DNA from: Bacillota bacterium
Lineage (GTDB): Bacteria > Bacillota > Sulfobacillia > JAIMAT01
DNA: 58,189 nucleotides
Direction of reading: 5' to 3'
Assembly (NCBI GenBank): GCA_029960955.1
Contig: JASBVS010000017.1
Location: 1 to 58,189, forward strand
This document shows positions 31,493 to 40,307 of the stretch, piece after piece. The translations under genes and the position numbers were made by a program. The notes below the pieces were generated by a model. That model saw nothing but the letters and a program-made list of their open reading frames with translations, searched no databases and had not been told where the DNA came from. How positions within the stretch are numbered: position 1 is the stretch's first letter; each line of letters begins with the position of its first letter.

Positions 31493-32041
31493 TCATTGCT
31501 CCATCTGCTTGCCCAGCACGCTGGCCGCCGCGCTGACCAGCTTCTGCTCGGTCTCGCCCATGCTCGCTCCCGGCTCGTGCGAGCAGAGGATGACAGCCCC
31601 GATCGGATCGCCCAGGGCGACGATGGGGGCGATCGCGTAGGCGGTGAGGTGCGCGTTCGCCTCGTCGTCGGCGGGAAGAAGCGGCTCCTCGCCGTTCTGG
31701 CCGACGATCACCTGGCGTTCCGCCATCGCCCTCTCCACGGCCGGTCCGACCCGCTTGTCCATGAACTCCTTCTTGGCCGTTCCTGCGACCGCGATGAAGA
31801 CGTCGCGGTCGGAGACCAGCGCCACGTGCCTGGAGACTTCGTGCAGCGATTCGGCGTACTCCTTGGCGAAGTCGCTCAACTCGCCGATGGGCGAATATTT
31901 CTTCAGGATGACCTCGCCGTCCCGGTCGACGAAGATCTCCAGGGGATCCCCTTCGCGGATGCGGAGCGTCCGGCGGATCTCCTTGGGGATGACCACCCGT
32001 CCCAGATCGTCGATCCGCCGGACGATGCCGGTAGCCTTCAT
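31493..32041 (-). CDS. spoVT: stage V sporulation protein T, AbrB-type regulator
   Basis: The product is about 182 residues. The N-terminal swapped-hairpin DNA-binding domain is MKATGIVRRIDDLGRVVIPKEIRRTLRIREGDPLEIFVDRDGEVILKKYSPIG; a GAF-like C-terminal domain follows (ALVSDRDVFIAVAGTAKKEFM ... AIAPIVALGDPIGAVILCS). It tunes forespore sigma-G genes. The ATG at 32041 is preceded by GAGAGGGGGG. A possible sporulation promoter lies upstream at about 32075-32115. Confidence 0.95.
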   Translation of the reverse strand: MKATGIVRRIDDLGRVVIPKEIRRTLRIREGDPLEIFVDRDGEVILKKYSPIGELSDFAKEYAESLHEVSRHVALVSDRDVFIAVAGTAKKEFMDKRVGPAVERAMAERQVIVGQNGEEPLLPADDEANAHLTAYAIAPIVALGDPIGAVILCSHEPGASMGETEQKLVSAAASVLGKQMEQ

Positions 32042-32074
32042 GTCTACCCCCCTCTCCCGCACCGCCCTCGCGGA

Positions 32075-32115
32075 TAGTGTACGGGGGCGTTTCGACGGTT
32101 TATACGACTTATACG
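32075..32115 (-). promoter_or_regulatory. candidate sporulation promoter of spoVT with tandem CGTATAA
   Basis: On the minus strand two CGTATAA motifs (32115-32109 and 32106-32100) precede GTACACTA, which begins near 32082. The layout resembles a sigma-G or sigma-E promoter (-10 CATACTA or CATACACT types), though neither fits perfectly. Known spoVT in B. subtilis is sigma-G dependent. The assignment is tentative. Confidence 0.4.
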
Positions 32116-32191
32116 GCAGGCGCTCCGGCGCCGCCGCGCCCCGCCGGGAGAGCAGGCCCGGCCGCCGGGCGATCCCCGGCGGAGTCGGCGC

Positions 32192-35100
32192 TCAGCGGAA
32201 CGTCGCCGACGCGCTTCCGGCCTGGCGGCTCCAGCGCCGCACGCCCTCCAGCGCGGCCACCGCCTGCAACACCCTCCGCGCACGGTCGAGAAGCTCCGGT
32301 CCGGCCACCGGGCCGGTGGGGATGCGGAAGCCGACCCGGCCTCCGGCGTCGACCCTTGCGCGCCCCACGCCCGGGACCGCCAGCCCCTGGAGCTCGGGCT
32401 TCAGGCTGCTCAGGAAGCCCGCGAACTGGACGTGGAGTTCCCTTCGCTCCTGCGTCAGCGCCAGGATCCCCAGCTCGGTCGCCGCGATGCGCAGCCTGGC
32501 CAGCTCCAGCAGGTTCCGTACTTCCTCGGGCGGATCGCCGAAGCGATCGACCAGCTCCTCCAGCAGCTCGTCGACCTCGTCCGCCTGCTCCAGGCGCTGC
32601 ACCCGCTTATACAGTTCGATCTTCTGCCTCGGATCGCGCACGTATCCGTCCGGGACGTAGGCGTCGAGCGCCAGTTCGACCGTCGCCCGCGTGGCCGGCA
32701 CGCTTCGCTCGCCCCGGAGCTCCCGCACCGCCTCTTCCAGCATCTGCGCGTAGAGGTCGAAACCGACCGAGGCGATAAAGCCGTGCTGCTCCGCTCCCAA
32801 GATATTCCCGGCGCCGCGGATCTCCAAATCCCTGAGGGCGATGCGGAAGCCGGAGCCCAGCTCGGTGAAGTCCTTCAGCGCCTCCAACCGCTTCTGGGCG
32901 GTCTCCGGGAGCACCTTCTGCCTCCTGTAGGTGAAGTAGGCGAAGGCGATCCGGTCGGAGCGGCCCACGCGGCCGCGCATCTGGTAGAGCTGGGCGAGGC
33001 CGAAGCGGTCGGCGTCCTCCACCACCAGGGTGTTCACCCTGGGGATGTCGAGGCCGTTCTCGATGATCGAGGTGCAGACCAGGATGTCCGCGCGACCCTC
33101 AAGGAAGTCCATCATCACCTGCTCGAGCCGCTCGTCCGAGAGCTGGCCGTGCGCCACCAGCACCCGCGCATCGGGGAGCATGCGACGCACCCGCTCGTAG
33201 GCCTGGTCGATGGTCTGGACACGGTTGTGGACGTAGTAGACCTGCCCGTGCCGCGCCAGCTCCCTCTCCAGCGCTTCGCGCACCAGCGCCTCGTCGTACT
33301 CGACCACGTAGGTCTCCACGGGGAAGCGGCCCGCGGGCGGCGTCTCGATGACGCTCATGTCGCGGATGCCCGCCAGCGACATGTGCAGCGTCCGCGGGAT
33401 CGGCGTGGCGGTCAGCGTCAGCACGTCGACGGAGCTCTTCAGCTTCTTGAGGAACTCCTTGTGCTCGACGCCGAAGCGCTGCTCCTCGTCGACGATCACC
33501 AGGCCCAGGTCCTTGAAGCCGACGTCGGACTGGAGCAGCCGGTGGGTCCCGATCAGGACGTCCACTTCGCCGCGGCGGGTGGCGGTGAGGATCGCTTCCT
33601 GCTCGGCGGTGGAGCGGAAGCGGCTGAGCGCCTCGACGCGGACGGGGAAGCCGGCCAGCCGCCGGCGGAAGGTGACCAGGTGCTGCTGCGCCAGGACCGT
33701 CGTGGGGACCAGCACGGCCACCTGCTTGCCGTCCATCACCGCCTTGAAGGCGGCGCGCAGCGCCACCTCCGTCTTGCCGAAGCCCACGTCGCCGCAGAGC
33801 AGCCTGTCCATGGGCCGCGGGCGTTCCATGTCGCGCTTGATCTCCTCGACGGCGCGCAGCTGGTCGGGCGTCTCCTCGTACGGGAAGCTCTCCTCGAACT
33901 CGCGCTGCCAGGGCGTGTCCGGCGAGAAGGCGTGCCCCTCCACCGCCTGCCGCGCGGCGTAGAGCTGGAGCAGCTCGTCCGCCATCTCCCGCACGGAGCT
34001 CCGGACCCGCTCCTTCACCCGCTCCCACTCGCCGCCTCCGAGGCGGTAGAGGCGCGGCGCCCGGCCCTCCGCGCCGACGTACTTCTGCACGGCGTCGATC
34101 TGCTGCGTGGGGACGTAGAGCCGGTCGCCGCCCTCGTACTCCAGGATCATGTAGTCGCGGCGGACGCCCTGCACCTCCATGGCCTGCACGCCCAGGAAGC
34201 GCCCGATCCCGTGCTGGACGTGGACCACGTAGTCGCCCGGCGCGAGATCCTCCCAGCGCGAGAGCGCCTGCCCCACCGACTCGAGGCGCGGCCGTGGCCG
34301 CCGGATGCCGGGCTGGCGGCCGCGCAGCTCGCCCGGCGTCAGCACCACCAGGCGCAGCCCTGGCAGTTCGAAGCCGCTCCCCAGCCTGCCCTCCACCAGC
34401 CGGATGGCGCCCTCCGGCAGCTCGCAGTTGCCGTCCGGCGCCTCGACGGCCTCGAGTCCTTCGTTCCGCAGCTGCTCGGCCAGCGCGTGCCGCTGGGAGG
34501 CGACCTCGGTCACGATGAGGCAGCGCTGACGCCGGGCCCGCCAGCGCTCCATCTCCTGCGTGAGAAGCGCCAGCTGGCCGCGAAAGGCCGGGATGGCGCG
34601 CGCGCGGACCTCCACCGGCCGCGCCTCCGTCGCCGCCGGCGCCAGGCCCGAGAGGTCCAGCCCCGGGCACTCCCTCCAGAGCGCACCCACCCGCTCGGGT
34701 TCGAGCACCAGCCCCTCCTGCCCGGGGATCAGCGCCCCCTGCTCCGCCAGCCGCGCGATCCGCTCCCGCCACTCGCGGTGGATCCCCTCCAGCCGCTCGC
34801 GCAGCCGCGCCGGCTCCACGGCCAGCGTCGCCGTCCCCGGCGGCAGGTAGGCCTCCAGGCCGGCCGTCGGGTGGATCAGCGGCAGGAAGCGGGACGGATC
34901 CCCGCCGCCCCGCAGCTCCTCGCGCGCGGCTTCGTCCAGGCGCCCCCCCGCGCGCTCGACGGCGGCCTGCCGCTCCTCCGCGCCGGCCTGCACCTCCCAG
35001 GCGGGCGAGAGGAGCGCCTCCTCCAGGTGCTCCAGCGACCGCTGGCTCTCCAGGTCGAGCGAGCGGAGCGAGTCGACCACGTCGTCGAAGAACTCGATCC

Positions 35101-35683
35101 GGACCGGCTCGCCCGCCGGCGGGTCGACGTCCAGGATGTCGCCCCGGACGGCGAACTGCCCGGGTCCGTCCACGCGTTCGACGCGCTCGTAGCCCGCCTC
35201 GCTCAGGCGCGCGGCCAGAAAGCCCGGCTCGGCTGCGTCGCCGGGCCGGAGGCGGAGGAGGTACCTGCGGAAGACCGCCGGCGGCTCCAGCGCCCGGACC
35301 AGCGCGTCCACCGGCGCCACGACCAGCGACGCCTCGCCGCCCAGAAGGGCTGCCAGCACCTCCAGGCGCGGGGCGAGCAGGTCCCACGAGCGCGCCGTCA
35401 GGCGGTAGGGCGTCGCCTCCATGGGAGGAAGGACGAGCACCCTCCTTCCGGGCCGCCACCACTCGACGTCCCGCGCCAGCTCCTCCGCCTGGCGGAGGTT
35501 GGGCACCACGACCAGGAGCGTACGCCGTTCCAGGGCGCGTGCCAGCGCGGCCACGGTCATGGGCAGGGCGCCTCCGGCCAAGCCCCACAACCAGGCCCTG
35601 CGGCCCTTCCGGATCACGTCCAGCAGGCCGGGCGTCTCCGGGCGCTGGAGCCACTCGCGGTAGAGCTGCTCCCAGACGTTCAA
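32192..35683 (-). CDS. mfd: transcription-repair coupling factor Mfd
   Basis: The product is about 1163 residues, normal for Mfd. The order is a UvrB-like N-terminal module, the RNA-polymerase interaction domain (DYVVHVQHGIGRFLGV...EYEGGDRLYVPTQQID), helicase motifs LLCGDVGFGKTEVALRA (Walker A), VIVDEEQRFGVEHKE (DEEQ box), LTLTATPIPRTLHMSL, and the C-terminal TRCF domain. It removes stalled RNA polymerase at lesions and recruits UvrA. The TTG start forms a TTGA overlap with the pth stop. Confidence 0.96.
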   Translation of the reverse strand: MNVWEQLYREWLQRPETPGLLDVIRKGRRAWLWGLAGGALPMTVAALARALERRTLLVVVPNLRQAEELARDVEWWRPGRRVLVLPPMEATPYRLTARSWDLLAPRLEVLAALLGGEASLVVAPVDALVRALEPPAVFRRYLLRLRPGDAAEPGFLAARLSEAGYERVERVDGPGQFAVRGDILDVDPPAGEPVRIEFFDDVVDSLRSLDLESQRSLEHLEEALLSPAWEVQAGAEERQAAVERAGGRLDEAAREELRGGGDPSRFLPLIHPTAGLEAYLPPGTATLAVEPARLRERLEGIHREWRERIARLAEQGALIPGQEGLVLEPERVGALWRECPGLDLSGLAPAATEARPVEVRARAIPAFRGQLALLTQEMERWRARRQRCLIVTEVASQRHALAEQLRNEGLEAVEAPDGNCELPEGAIRLVEGRLGSGFELPGLRLVVLTPGELRGRQPGIRRPRPRLESVGQALSRWEDLAPGDYVVHVQHGIGRFLGVQAMEVQGVRRDYMILEYEGGDRLYVPTQQIDAVQKYVGAEGRAPRLYRLGGGEWERVKERVRSSVREMADELLQLYAARQAVEGHAFSPDTPWQREFEESFPYEETPDQLRAVEEIKRDMERPRPMDRLLCGDVGFGKTEVALRAAFKAVMDGKQVAVLVPTTVLAQQHLVTFRRRLAGFPVRVEALSRFRSTAEQEAILTATRRGEVDVLIGTHRLLQSDVGFKDLGLVIVDEEQRFGVEHKEFLKKLKSSVDVLTLTATPIPRTLHMSLAGIRDMSVIETPPAGRFPVETYVVEYDEALVREALERELARHGQVYYVHNRVQTIDQAYERVRRMLPDARVLVAHGQLSDERLEQVMMDFLEGRADILVCTSIIENGLDIPRVNTLVVEDADRFGLAQLYQMRGRVGRSDRIAFAYFTYRRQKVLPETAQKRLEALKDFTELGSGFRIALRDLEIRGAGNILGAEQHGFIASVGFDLYAQMLEEAVRELRGERSVPATRATVELALDAYVPDGYVRDPRQKIELYKRVQRLEQADEVDELLEELVDRFGDPPEEVRNLLELARLRIAATELGILALTQERRELHVQFAGFLSSLKPELQGLAVPGVGRARVDAGGRVGFRIPTGPVAGPELLDRARRVLQAVAALEGVRRWSRQAGSASATFR

Positions 35684-36294
35684 TCCGGCCGCATCCCTCC
35701 GCTTCCGTCCTTGCGGTTGGCCTCGTTCATGGCGGTCTCCAGGTCCGACTCGAGAAGCAGCCGCACCACCGCCGCCGCCTGCTCCACGGCCCGCTCGAGG
35801 AGCTCCCGCTCCTCGCCCTCAGGCGCGCCCAGCACGTAGGCGACCGCGTCCTCCCCTGCGGGCGGGTGGCCGATGCCGATGCGCAGGCGGGCGAAGTCGG
35901 GCGTCCCGAGCGCCTCGATCACCGACTCGACTCCATGATGCCCGGCGGGGCGGCCGCCCCTGCGCAGCCGCAGGCGCCCGGGGGGCAGGTCCATGTCGTC
36001 CTGGACGACGAGGAGCCTGCCGAGGGGCACGCGCCAGCGCGCCAGCGCCGCCCGTACCGCCTGGCCGCTCAGGTTCATGTAGGTGAGAGGCTTGAGCAGG
36101 ATCGCCGCCGCGGTCCTTCCTGTGGCGGGCAGCTCCGCCCAGAGGTAGGATCGCTCGCGCCTCCACCCGGGCGCCTGGCCGCCGGCCAGCCCGTCGACCA
36201 CCCGGAAACCCAGGTTGTGTCGCGTCGCTGCGTACTCGGGGCCGGGGTTGCCCAGGCCGACCACCAGCCAGCGTCCGGGGCGCTCAGTCGCCAC
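35680..36294 (-). CDS. pth: peptidyl-tRNA hydrolase
   Basis: The product is about 204 residues. It recycles tRNA from drop-off peptidyl-tRNA. Catalytic and binding residues are visible: VGLGNPGPEYAATRHNLGF with the catalytic His, KPLTYMNLSGQAV, VVQDDMDLPPGRLRLRRGG with the Asp. The loop normally reading GHNGL or GHRGL reads GHHGV. GTG at 36294 overlaps the L25 gene stop by 11 bases. Order L25-pth-mfd matches ctc-pth-mfd in B. subtilis, but the small fin gene is missing between pth and mfd. Confidence 0.94.
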   Translation of the reverse strand: MATERPGRWLVVGLGNPGPEYAATRHNLGFRVVDGLAGGQAPGWRRERSYLWAELPATGRTAAAILLKPLTYMNLSGQAVRAALARWRVPLGRLLVVQDDMDLPPGRLRLRRGGRPAGHHGVESVIEALGTPDFARLRIGIGHPPAGEDAVAYVLGAPEGEERELLERAVEQAAAVVRLLLESDLETAMNEANRKDGSGGMRPD

Positions 36295-36898
36295 CCTTGC
36301 CGGCGGCGGCCCCCTCGCCCTCGGCCGCCTCGGCGCCGCCTGCCGCCTCGGCTTCCTCGATCTGCGGCAGGGTGATCGTCAGCACCGGCTCCTCCGCCGG
36401 CGTGATCCTGCGCACCCCCTCGGGCAGCCGGATCTCGCCGGCGGTCAGCGTCGTCCCCGGCTCCAGGCCGCCCACGTCGACCGGAATCTCCTCCGGCAGC
36501 GCGGAAGGAAGCGCCTCGACCTCGATCTCGTCGAGCAGTCGCTCGACGATGCCGTGCCTCTTCAGAAGCTCCTCCTCCCCCGTCACCACCACCGGCACCT
36601 CCGCGCGGACGGGCCGGTCGAGCGCCACCCGGTGGAGGTCGACGTGGAGAAGAAGGCCGCTCACGGGATGGCGCTGAACTTCGGCCACCATGGCCGGAGC
36701 GGTCGTCCCCTCCAGCTCCAGGTCCAGGAGCCCGCGCACGTTGCCCGTCGCGACCAGCTCCTCGAACTCGCGCCGCGGCAGGGCGATCGCCTCACTGGCC
36801 CCCTCGCCGTAGACCACCGCGGGCAGCCATCCCTCCCGCCGCTCCCGGTTGGGATGCCCGGCCTCGCGCCGCCGGGCGTGCAGCACAGGACGTTCCAA
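36284..36898 (-). CDS. rplY: 50S ribosomal protein L25, CTC family
   Basis: The product is about 204 residues. The N-terminal L25 domain binds 5S rRNA (RRREAGHPNRERREGWLPAVVYGEGASEAIALPRREFEELV) and the C-terminal TL5/CTC beta domain (LPSALPEEIPVDVGGLEPGTTLTAGEIRLPEGVR) is complete. An Ala/Glu-rich tail of 25 residues ends it. The TTG at 36898 is chosen because GGAGGG lies 8 bases upstream and the family sequence starts there. In B. subtilis this gene (ctc) follows prs, as here. Confidence 0.92.
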   Translation of the reverse strand: MERPVLHARRREAGHPNRERREGWLPAVVYGEGASEAIALPRREFEELVATGNVRGLLDLELEGTTAPAMVAEVQRHPVSGLLLHVDLHRVALDRPVRAEVPVVVTGEEELLKRHGIVERLLDEIEVEALPSALPEEIPVDVGGLEPGTTLTAGEIRLPEGVRRITPAEEPVLTITLPQIEEAEAAGGAEAAEGEGAAAGKGGD

Positions 36899-36977
36899 CG
36901 TTGCGACCCTCCATTCGTATGCCCCTGCGGGCCGCCGGTGCACCGCCGGCACAGCGGCCGATCCACGAGACCCTAGC

Positions 36978-37970
36978 TTACAGCATGGCCGGCGGTTCCT
37001 TGAACAGGGCGCTGACCGACATGTCGCCGTGGATGCGGCGGATCGCCTCGGCCAGGAGCGGCCCGGTGGAGAGGACGGTCAGCCGGCCGTCGATCTCGCT
37101 CCGGGCGGGCTGGGCGATGGTGTTGGTCACCACCACCTCCTCCAGCCCCGCCTCCCGCAGGTTCTCCCAGGCGTTCCCCGAGAAGACGGGGTGGGTGGCG
37201 CAGGCGATGACGCGCCGGGCTCCCCGTCGCTTCAGCTCCAGGCTGCCTTCCCGCACGGTGCCCGCGGTGTCGATCATGTCGTCGACGATGATCGCGTCGC
37301 GGCCTTCGACGTCGCCGATGACGTGGGTCACCTCGGCCACGTTCGGCTCCGGCCGCCGCTTGTCCAGGATGGCCAGTCCCACGCCCAGGCGGTCGGCCAT
37401 GTCCCGCGCCCTCGGCACGCCGCCCGCGTCGGGCGAGACGACCACCGTCTCCCGCTCCAGCCCCCTCCGGCGGAGGTACTGGGCCAGCAGCGGCACGCCG
37501 GAGAGGTTGTCCACCGGGACGTCGAAGAAACCCTGGATCTGGCCGGCGTGGAGGTCGACCGTCAGCACGCGGTTGGCGCCCGCGACGGTGATCAGGTTGG
37601 CCACCAGCTTGGCGGTGATGGGCTCGCGGCCGCGCGTCTTCCGGTCCTGGCGGGCATAGCCGTAGAAGGGGACGACCGCCGTGATGCGGCCGGCGGAGGC
37701 GCGCCGGAGCGCGTCGATCATGATCAGCAGCTCCATCAGGTTGTCGTTGACCGGCTGGCTCGTCGGCTGGACGACGAAGACGTCGACGCCGCGCACGTTC
37801 TCCCCGATCGAGATGCGGATCTCGCCGTTGGAGAAGCGACCCACCTCGACGTTTCCCAGCGGCACCTTCAGGTAGTCGCAGATCTCCCGGGCCAGCTGCG
37901 GGTTGGCGGTTCCCGAGAAGATCTTCAACCCGCTGAAGGGGCGGTCTTCGGCTTCCTCGTGGTGATTCAC
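36978..37970 (-). CDS. prs: ribose-phosphate pyrophosphokinase
   Basis: The product is about 330 residues and makes PRPP from ribose 5-phosphate and ATP. Motifs are all present: LKIFSGTANPQLAREI, FSNGEIRISIGENVRG, FVVQPTSQPVNDNLMELLIMIDALRRASA, PFYGYARQDRK, the PRPP loop VDDMIDTAGT and THPVFSG. The GTG at 37970 forms a GTGA overlap with the glmU stop. It supplies PRPP, the ligand sensed by PurR encoded upstream in the same block. Confidence 0.95.
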   Translation of the reverse strand: MNHHEEAEDRPFSGLKIFSGTANPQLAREICDYLKVPLGNVEVGRFSNGEIRISIGENVRGVDVFVVQPTSQPVNDNLMELLIMIDALRRASAGRITAVVPFYGYARQDRKTRGREPITAKLVANLITVAGANRVLTVDLHAGQIQGFFDVPVDNLSGVPLLAQYLRRRGLERETVVVSPDAGGVPRARDMADRLGVGLAILDKRRPEPNVAEVTHVIGDVEGRDAIIVDDMIDTAGTVREGSLELKRRGARRVIACATHPVFSGNAWENLREAGLEEVVVTNTIAQPARSEIDGRLTVLSTGPLLAEAIRRIHGDMSVSALFKEPPAML

Positions 37971-39358
37971 CGCGGGTCCTCCTCGGAGGCGGCGCGCTCC
38001 TGCCGCCGGCGGGCCCAGTCGGCCTTGTTCGACTGGCGCTCGCGGGCGATGGCCAGCGCCCAGGGGGGCACGTCCTGGGTGAGCGTCGAGCCGGCCGCAA
38101 CGTAGGCGTGCTCGCCCACGTGCAGGGGGGCGACGAGGTTGGCGTTGCAACCGATGAAGGCACCGTCGTCGATCTCGGTGCGGTGCTTCCTGAGCCCGTC
38201 GTAGTTGACCGTCACGACGCCGGCTCCGATGTTGACGCCCGCGCCCAGCCGTGCGTCGCCGATGTAGCTGTGGTGGTGGATCTTGGTACCCGGGCCGACC
38301 CGGCTGTTCTTCACCTCGGCGAAGTTGCCCACCAGCGCCCCCTCGGCCAGGTCGGCGCCCGGGCGGAGATGGGCGAAGGGGCCGACCTGGGCGCCGTCGC
38401 CGATGCGGCTGGCCTCCACCACGGAAAAGAAGACCGTCGCCCCCTCACCCACCTGGCTGTCCACGAGGTGGACCCCGGGTCCGATGCGCGCGCCCGCGCC
38501 CACCCGGCTGCGCCCGAGAAGCCAGCTCATGGGCTCGATGCGGGCGTCGGTCCCGATCTCCACGTCCGGGCCGATCCAGGTGCTCTCGGGGTCGACGATG
38601 CTGACGCCCCGCTCCATCCAGCCCTCCGCGATGCGGTGGCGGAGCCACCGCTCCGCCTCGGCCAGCTGGCGGCGGTCGTTGACGCCCTCGAACTCGTCGC
38701 GCCGGCCGGCCTGCCAGACCGCCACCCGGCCGCCGGCCTCCCGCAGCCGCGGCAGGGCGTCGACCAGGTAGTACTCCTGCTGCGCGTTGCGCGGCTCCAC
38801 GCGCCGGAGCGCCTCGAAGAGCGGCTCGGGCTCGAAGACGTAGAGCCCGGCGTTCACCTCGCGGAGCGAGCGCGTGGCCTCGTCGGCGTCCGCTTCCTCG
38901 ACGATGGCGAGGAAGTCGCCCTCCGGCGAGCGGACGATCCGCCCGTAACCGCGGGGGTCCGCCGGCTCCATGCTGGTCAGCGTGGCGGTGGCCCGCGCCC
39001 GGCGGTGCTCCTCCAGGGCCGCCCGCAGGAGCTCGGGCCGGAGCCGGGGCATGTCGCCGTAGAGCACCCAGAGCGTCGCATCCCGCGGCACGAGCGGCTC
39101 CGCCTGGCGGAGCGCGTCGCCGGTCCCGCGCGGCTCCGGCTGGACGACGTAGGTGCAGCGCTCCCCGAGGTACTCCTGGATCGCCCCGCCCGCGGGCGGC
39201 ACCACCACCAGCACCTGGCTGGCGCCGGCCCCTTCCGCCGCCCGGACCGCGTACTCGATCATGGGCAGGCCCAGGAGCGGATGCATCACCTTGGGCAGCG
39301 CCGACCTCATCCGTTTCCCCTGACCGGCGGCCAGGATGACCGCCACCGTCCGATCCAA
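37967..39358 (-). CDS. glmU: bifunctional UDP-N-acetylglucosamine pyrophosphorylase / glucosamine-1-phosphate acetyltransferase
   Basis: The product is about 463 residues. The N-terminal uridyltransferase domain starts VAVILAAGQGKRMRSALPKVMHPLLGLPM; the C-terminal left-handed beta-helix acetyltransferase runs from about residue 250 (repeating hexapeptides) through NSRVGPGTKIHHHSYIGDARLGAGVNIGAGVVTVNYDG. It makes UDP-GlcNAc for the cell wall. The start is TTG at 39358. Translation is coupled to prs downstream. It is separated from spoVG by a four-gene nucleoside transporter, unlike B. subtilis. Confidence 0.95.
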   Translation of the reverse strand: MDRTVAVILAAGQGKRMRSALPKVMHPLLGLPMIEYAVRAAEGAGASQVLVVVPPAGGAIQEYLGERCTYVVQPEPRGTGDALRQAEPLVPRDATLWVLYGDMPRLRPELLRAALEEHRRARATATLTSMEPADPRGYGRIVRSPEGDFLAIVEEADADEATRSLREVNAGLYVFEPEPLFEALRRVEPRNAQQEYYLVDALPRLREAGGRVAVWQAGRRDEFEGVNDRRQLAEAERWLRHRIAEGWMERGVSIVDPESTWIGPDVEIGTDARIEPMSWLLGRSRVGAGARIGPGVHLVDSQVGEGATVFFSVVEASRIGDGAQVGPFAHLRPGADLAEGALVGNFAEVKNSRVGPGTKIHHHSYIGDARLGAGVNIGAGVVTVNYDGLRKHRTEIDDGAFIGCNANLVAPLHVGEHAYVAAGSTLTQDVPPWALAIARERQSNKADWARRRQERAASEEDPR

Positions 39359-39374
39359 CTCGCTTCCGCCCCCG

Positions 39375-40307
39375 TCAGCTGGACTCGCTCGGGTCGTAGG
39401 GCACGCCGTCGGCGGCCGGCGCCGTGGTCCGCCCGACCACGCCCGCCAGGGCGACGATGGTGGCGACGTAGGGAAGCATCAGAACCAGGTCCTTGGGAAT
39501 GCCCAGCCCCTGCAGGTTGAAGGCGATGGAACTGGCAAACCCGAAGAGCATGGAGGCTCCGAAGGCGCCCAGCGGCGTCCAGCCGCCGAAGATCATGGCG
39601 GCCAGGGCGATGTACCCCCGTCCGTTGCTCATGTTGACATTAAAGCTGTTCAGCGCCCCGATCGAGAGGTAGGCGCCCGCCAGGCCGGAGAAGAACCCGG
39701 AGAGGAGGACGCCCAGGTAGCGGATGCGGTAGACGTTGATACCGGCCGCGTCCGCCGCCTGCGGATGCTCCCCCACCGCGCGCATCCTCAGCCCGAGCCG
39801 CGTGTGGAACAGCAGGAAGTGCGAGAGCACGAGAAGGATGAAGAGGGCGTAGATCAGCACGTTCTGGCGGAAGAGCACGGGCCCCAGCCAGGGGATCGAG
39901 GCCAGGAGCGGGATGCTCACCGTGGGCAGCTGCGGGGTGTTCACGGGGGTGCCGCCGTAGCCGAAGATCGTGTTGAGCAGGTAGCCGGTCAGCCCCATGG
40001 CCAGCGTATTGATGGCCATGCCCAGGATGATCTGGTCGGCCTTGAAGCGGATGGCACCCCAGGCGAAGAGCAGCGCGAAGAGCATGGCGCTGACCACGCC
40101 CACCCCGAGGCCGAGCCAGGCGTTGTGCAGCGCCCAGGCACCCAGGACCGAGAAGAAGGCGCTGATCAGCATCAGCCCCTCCATGGCGATGTTGACCACG
40201 CCGGTCCGCTCCGAGAAGGTGCCGCCCAGCGCCGCCAGGGCGATGGGCGCGCCCCAGCTGATCGTCCCCACCCAGGTCTGCACGCCCAGGAAGTCGCCCA
40301 GGCTCAC
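39375..40307 (-). CDS. ABC transporter permease, BMP-type nucleoside uptake (YufQ/NupQ-like)
   Basis: The product is about 310 residues with eight to ten hydrophobic segments and the BPD_transp_2 pattern: GAPIALAALGGTFSERTGVVNIAMEGLMLISAFFSV, RLGLRMRAVGEHPQAADAAGINVYRIRYLGVLLSGFFSGLAGAYLSIG. It is one of two permeases of a nucleoside importer. GTG at 40307 forms a GTGA overlap with the first permease. glmU starts 16 bases downstream of its stop, possibly in the same transcript. Confidence 0.9.
   Translation of the reverse strand: MSLGDFLGVQTWVGTISWGAPIALAALGGTFSERTGVVNIAMEGLMLISAFFSVLGAWALHNAWLGLGVGVVSAMLFALLFAWGAIRFKADQIILGMAINTLAMGLTGYLLNTIFGYGGTPVNTPQLPTVSIPLLASIPWLGPVLFRQNVLIYALFILLVLSHFLLFHTRLGLRMRAVGEHPQAADAAGINVYRIRYLGVLLSGFFSGLAGAYLSIGALNSFNVNMSNGRGYIALAAMIFGGWTPLGAFGASMLFGFASSIAFNLQGLGIPKDLVLMLPYVATIVALAGVVGRTTAPAADGVPYDPSESS

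Noticed and set aside
32432-35839. A 1135-codon open frame on the plus strand opposite mfd
   Set aside because: No recognisable domain and Gln/His/Arg-biased composition; mfd is complete on the minus strand.
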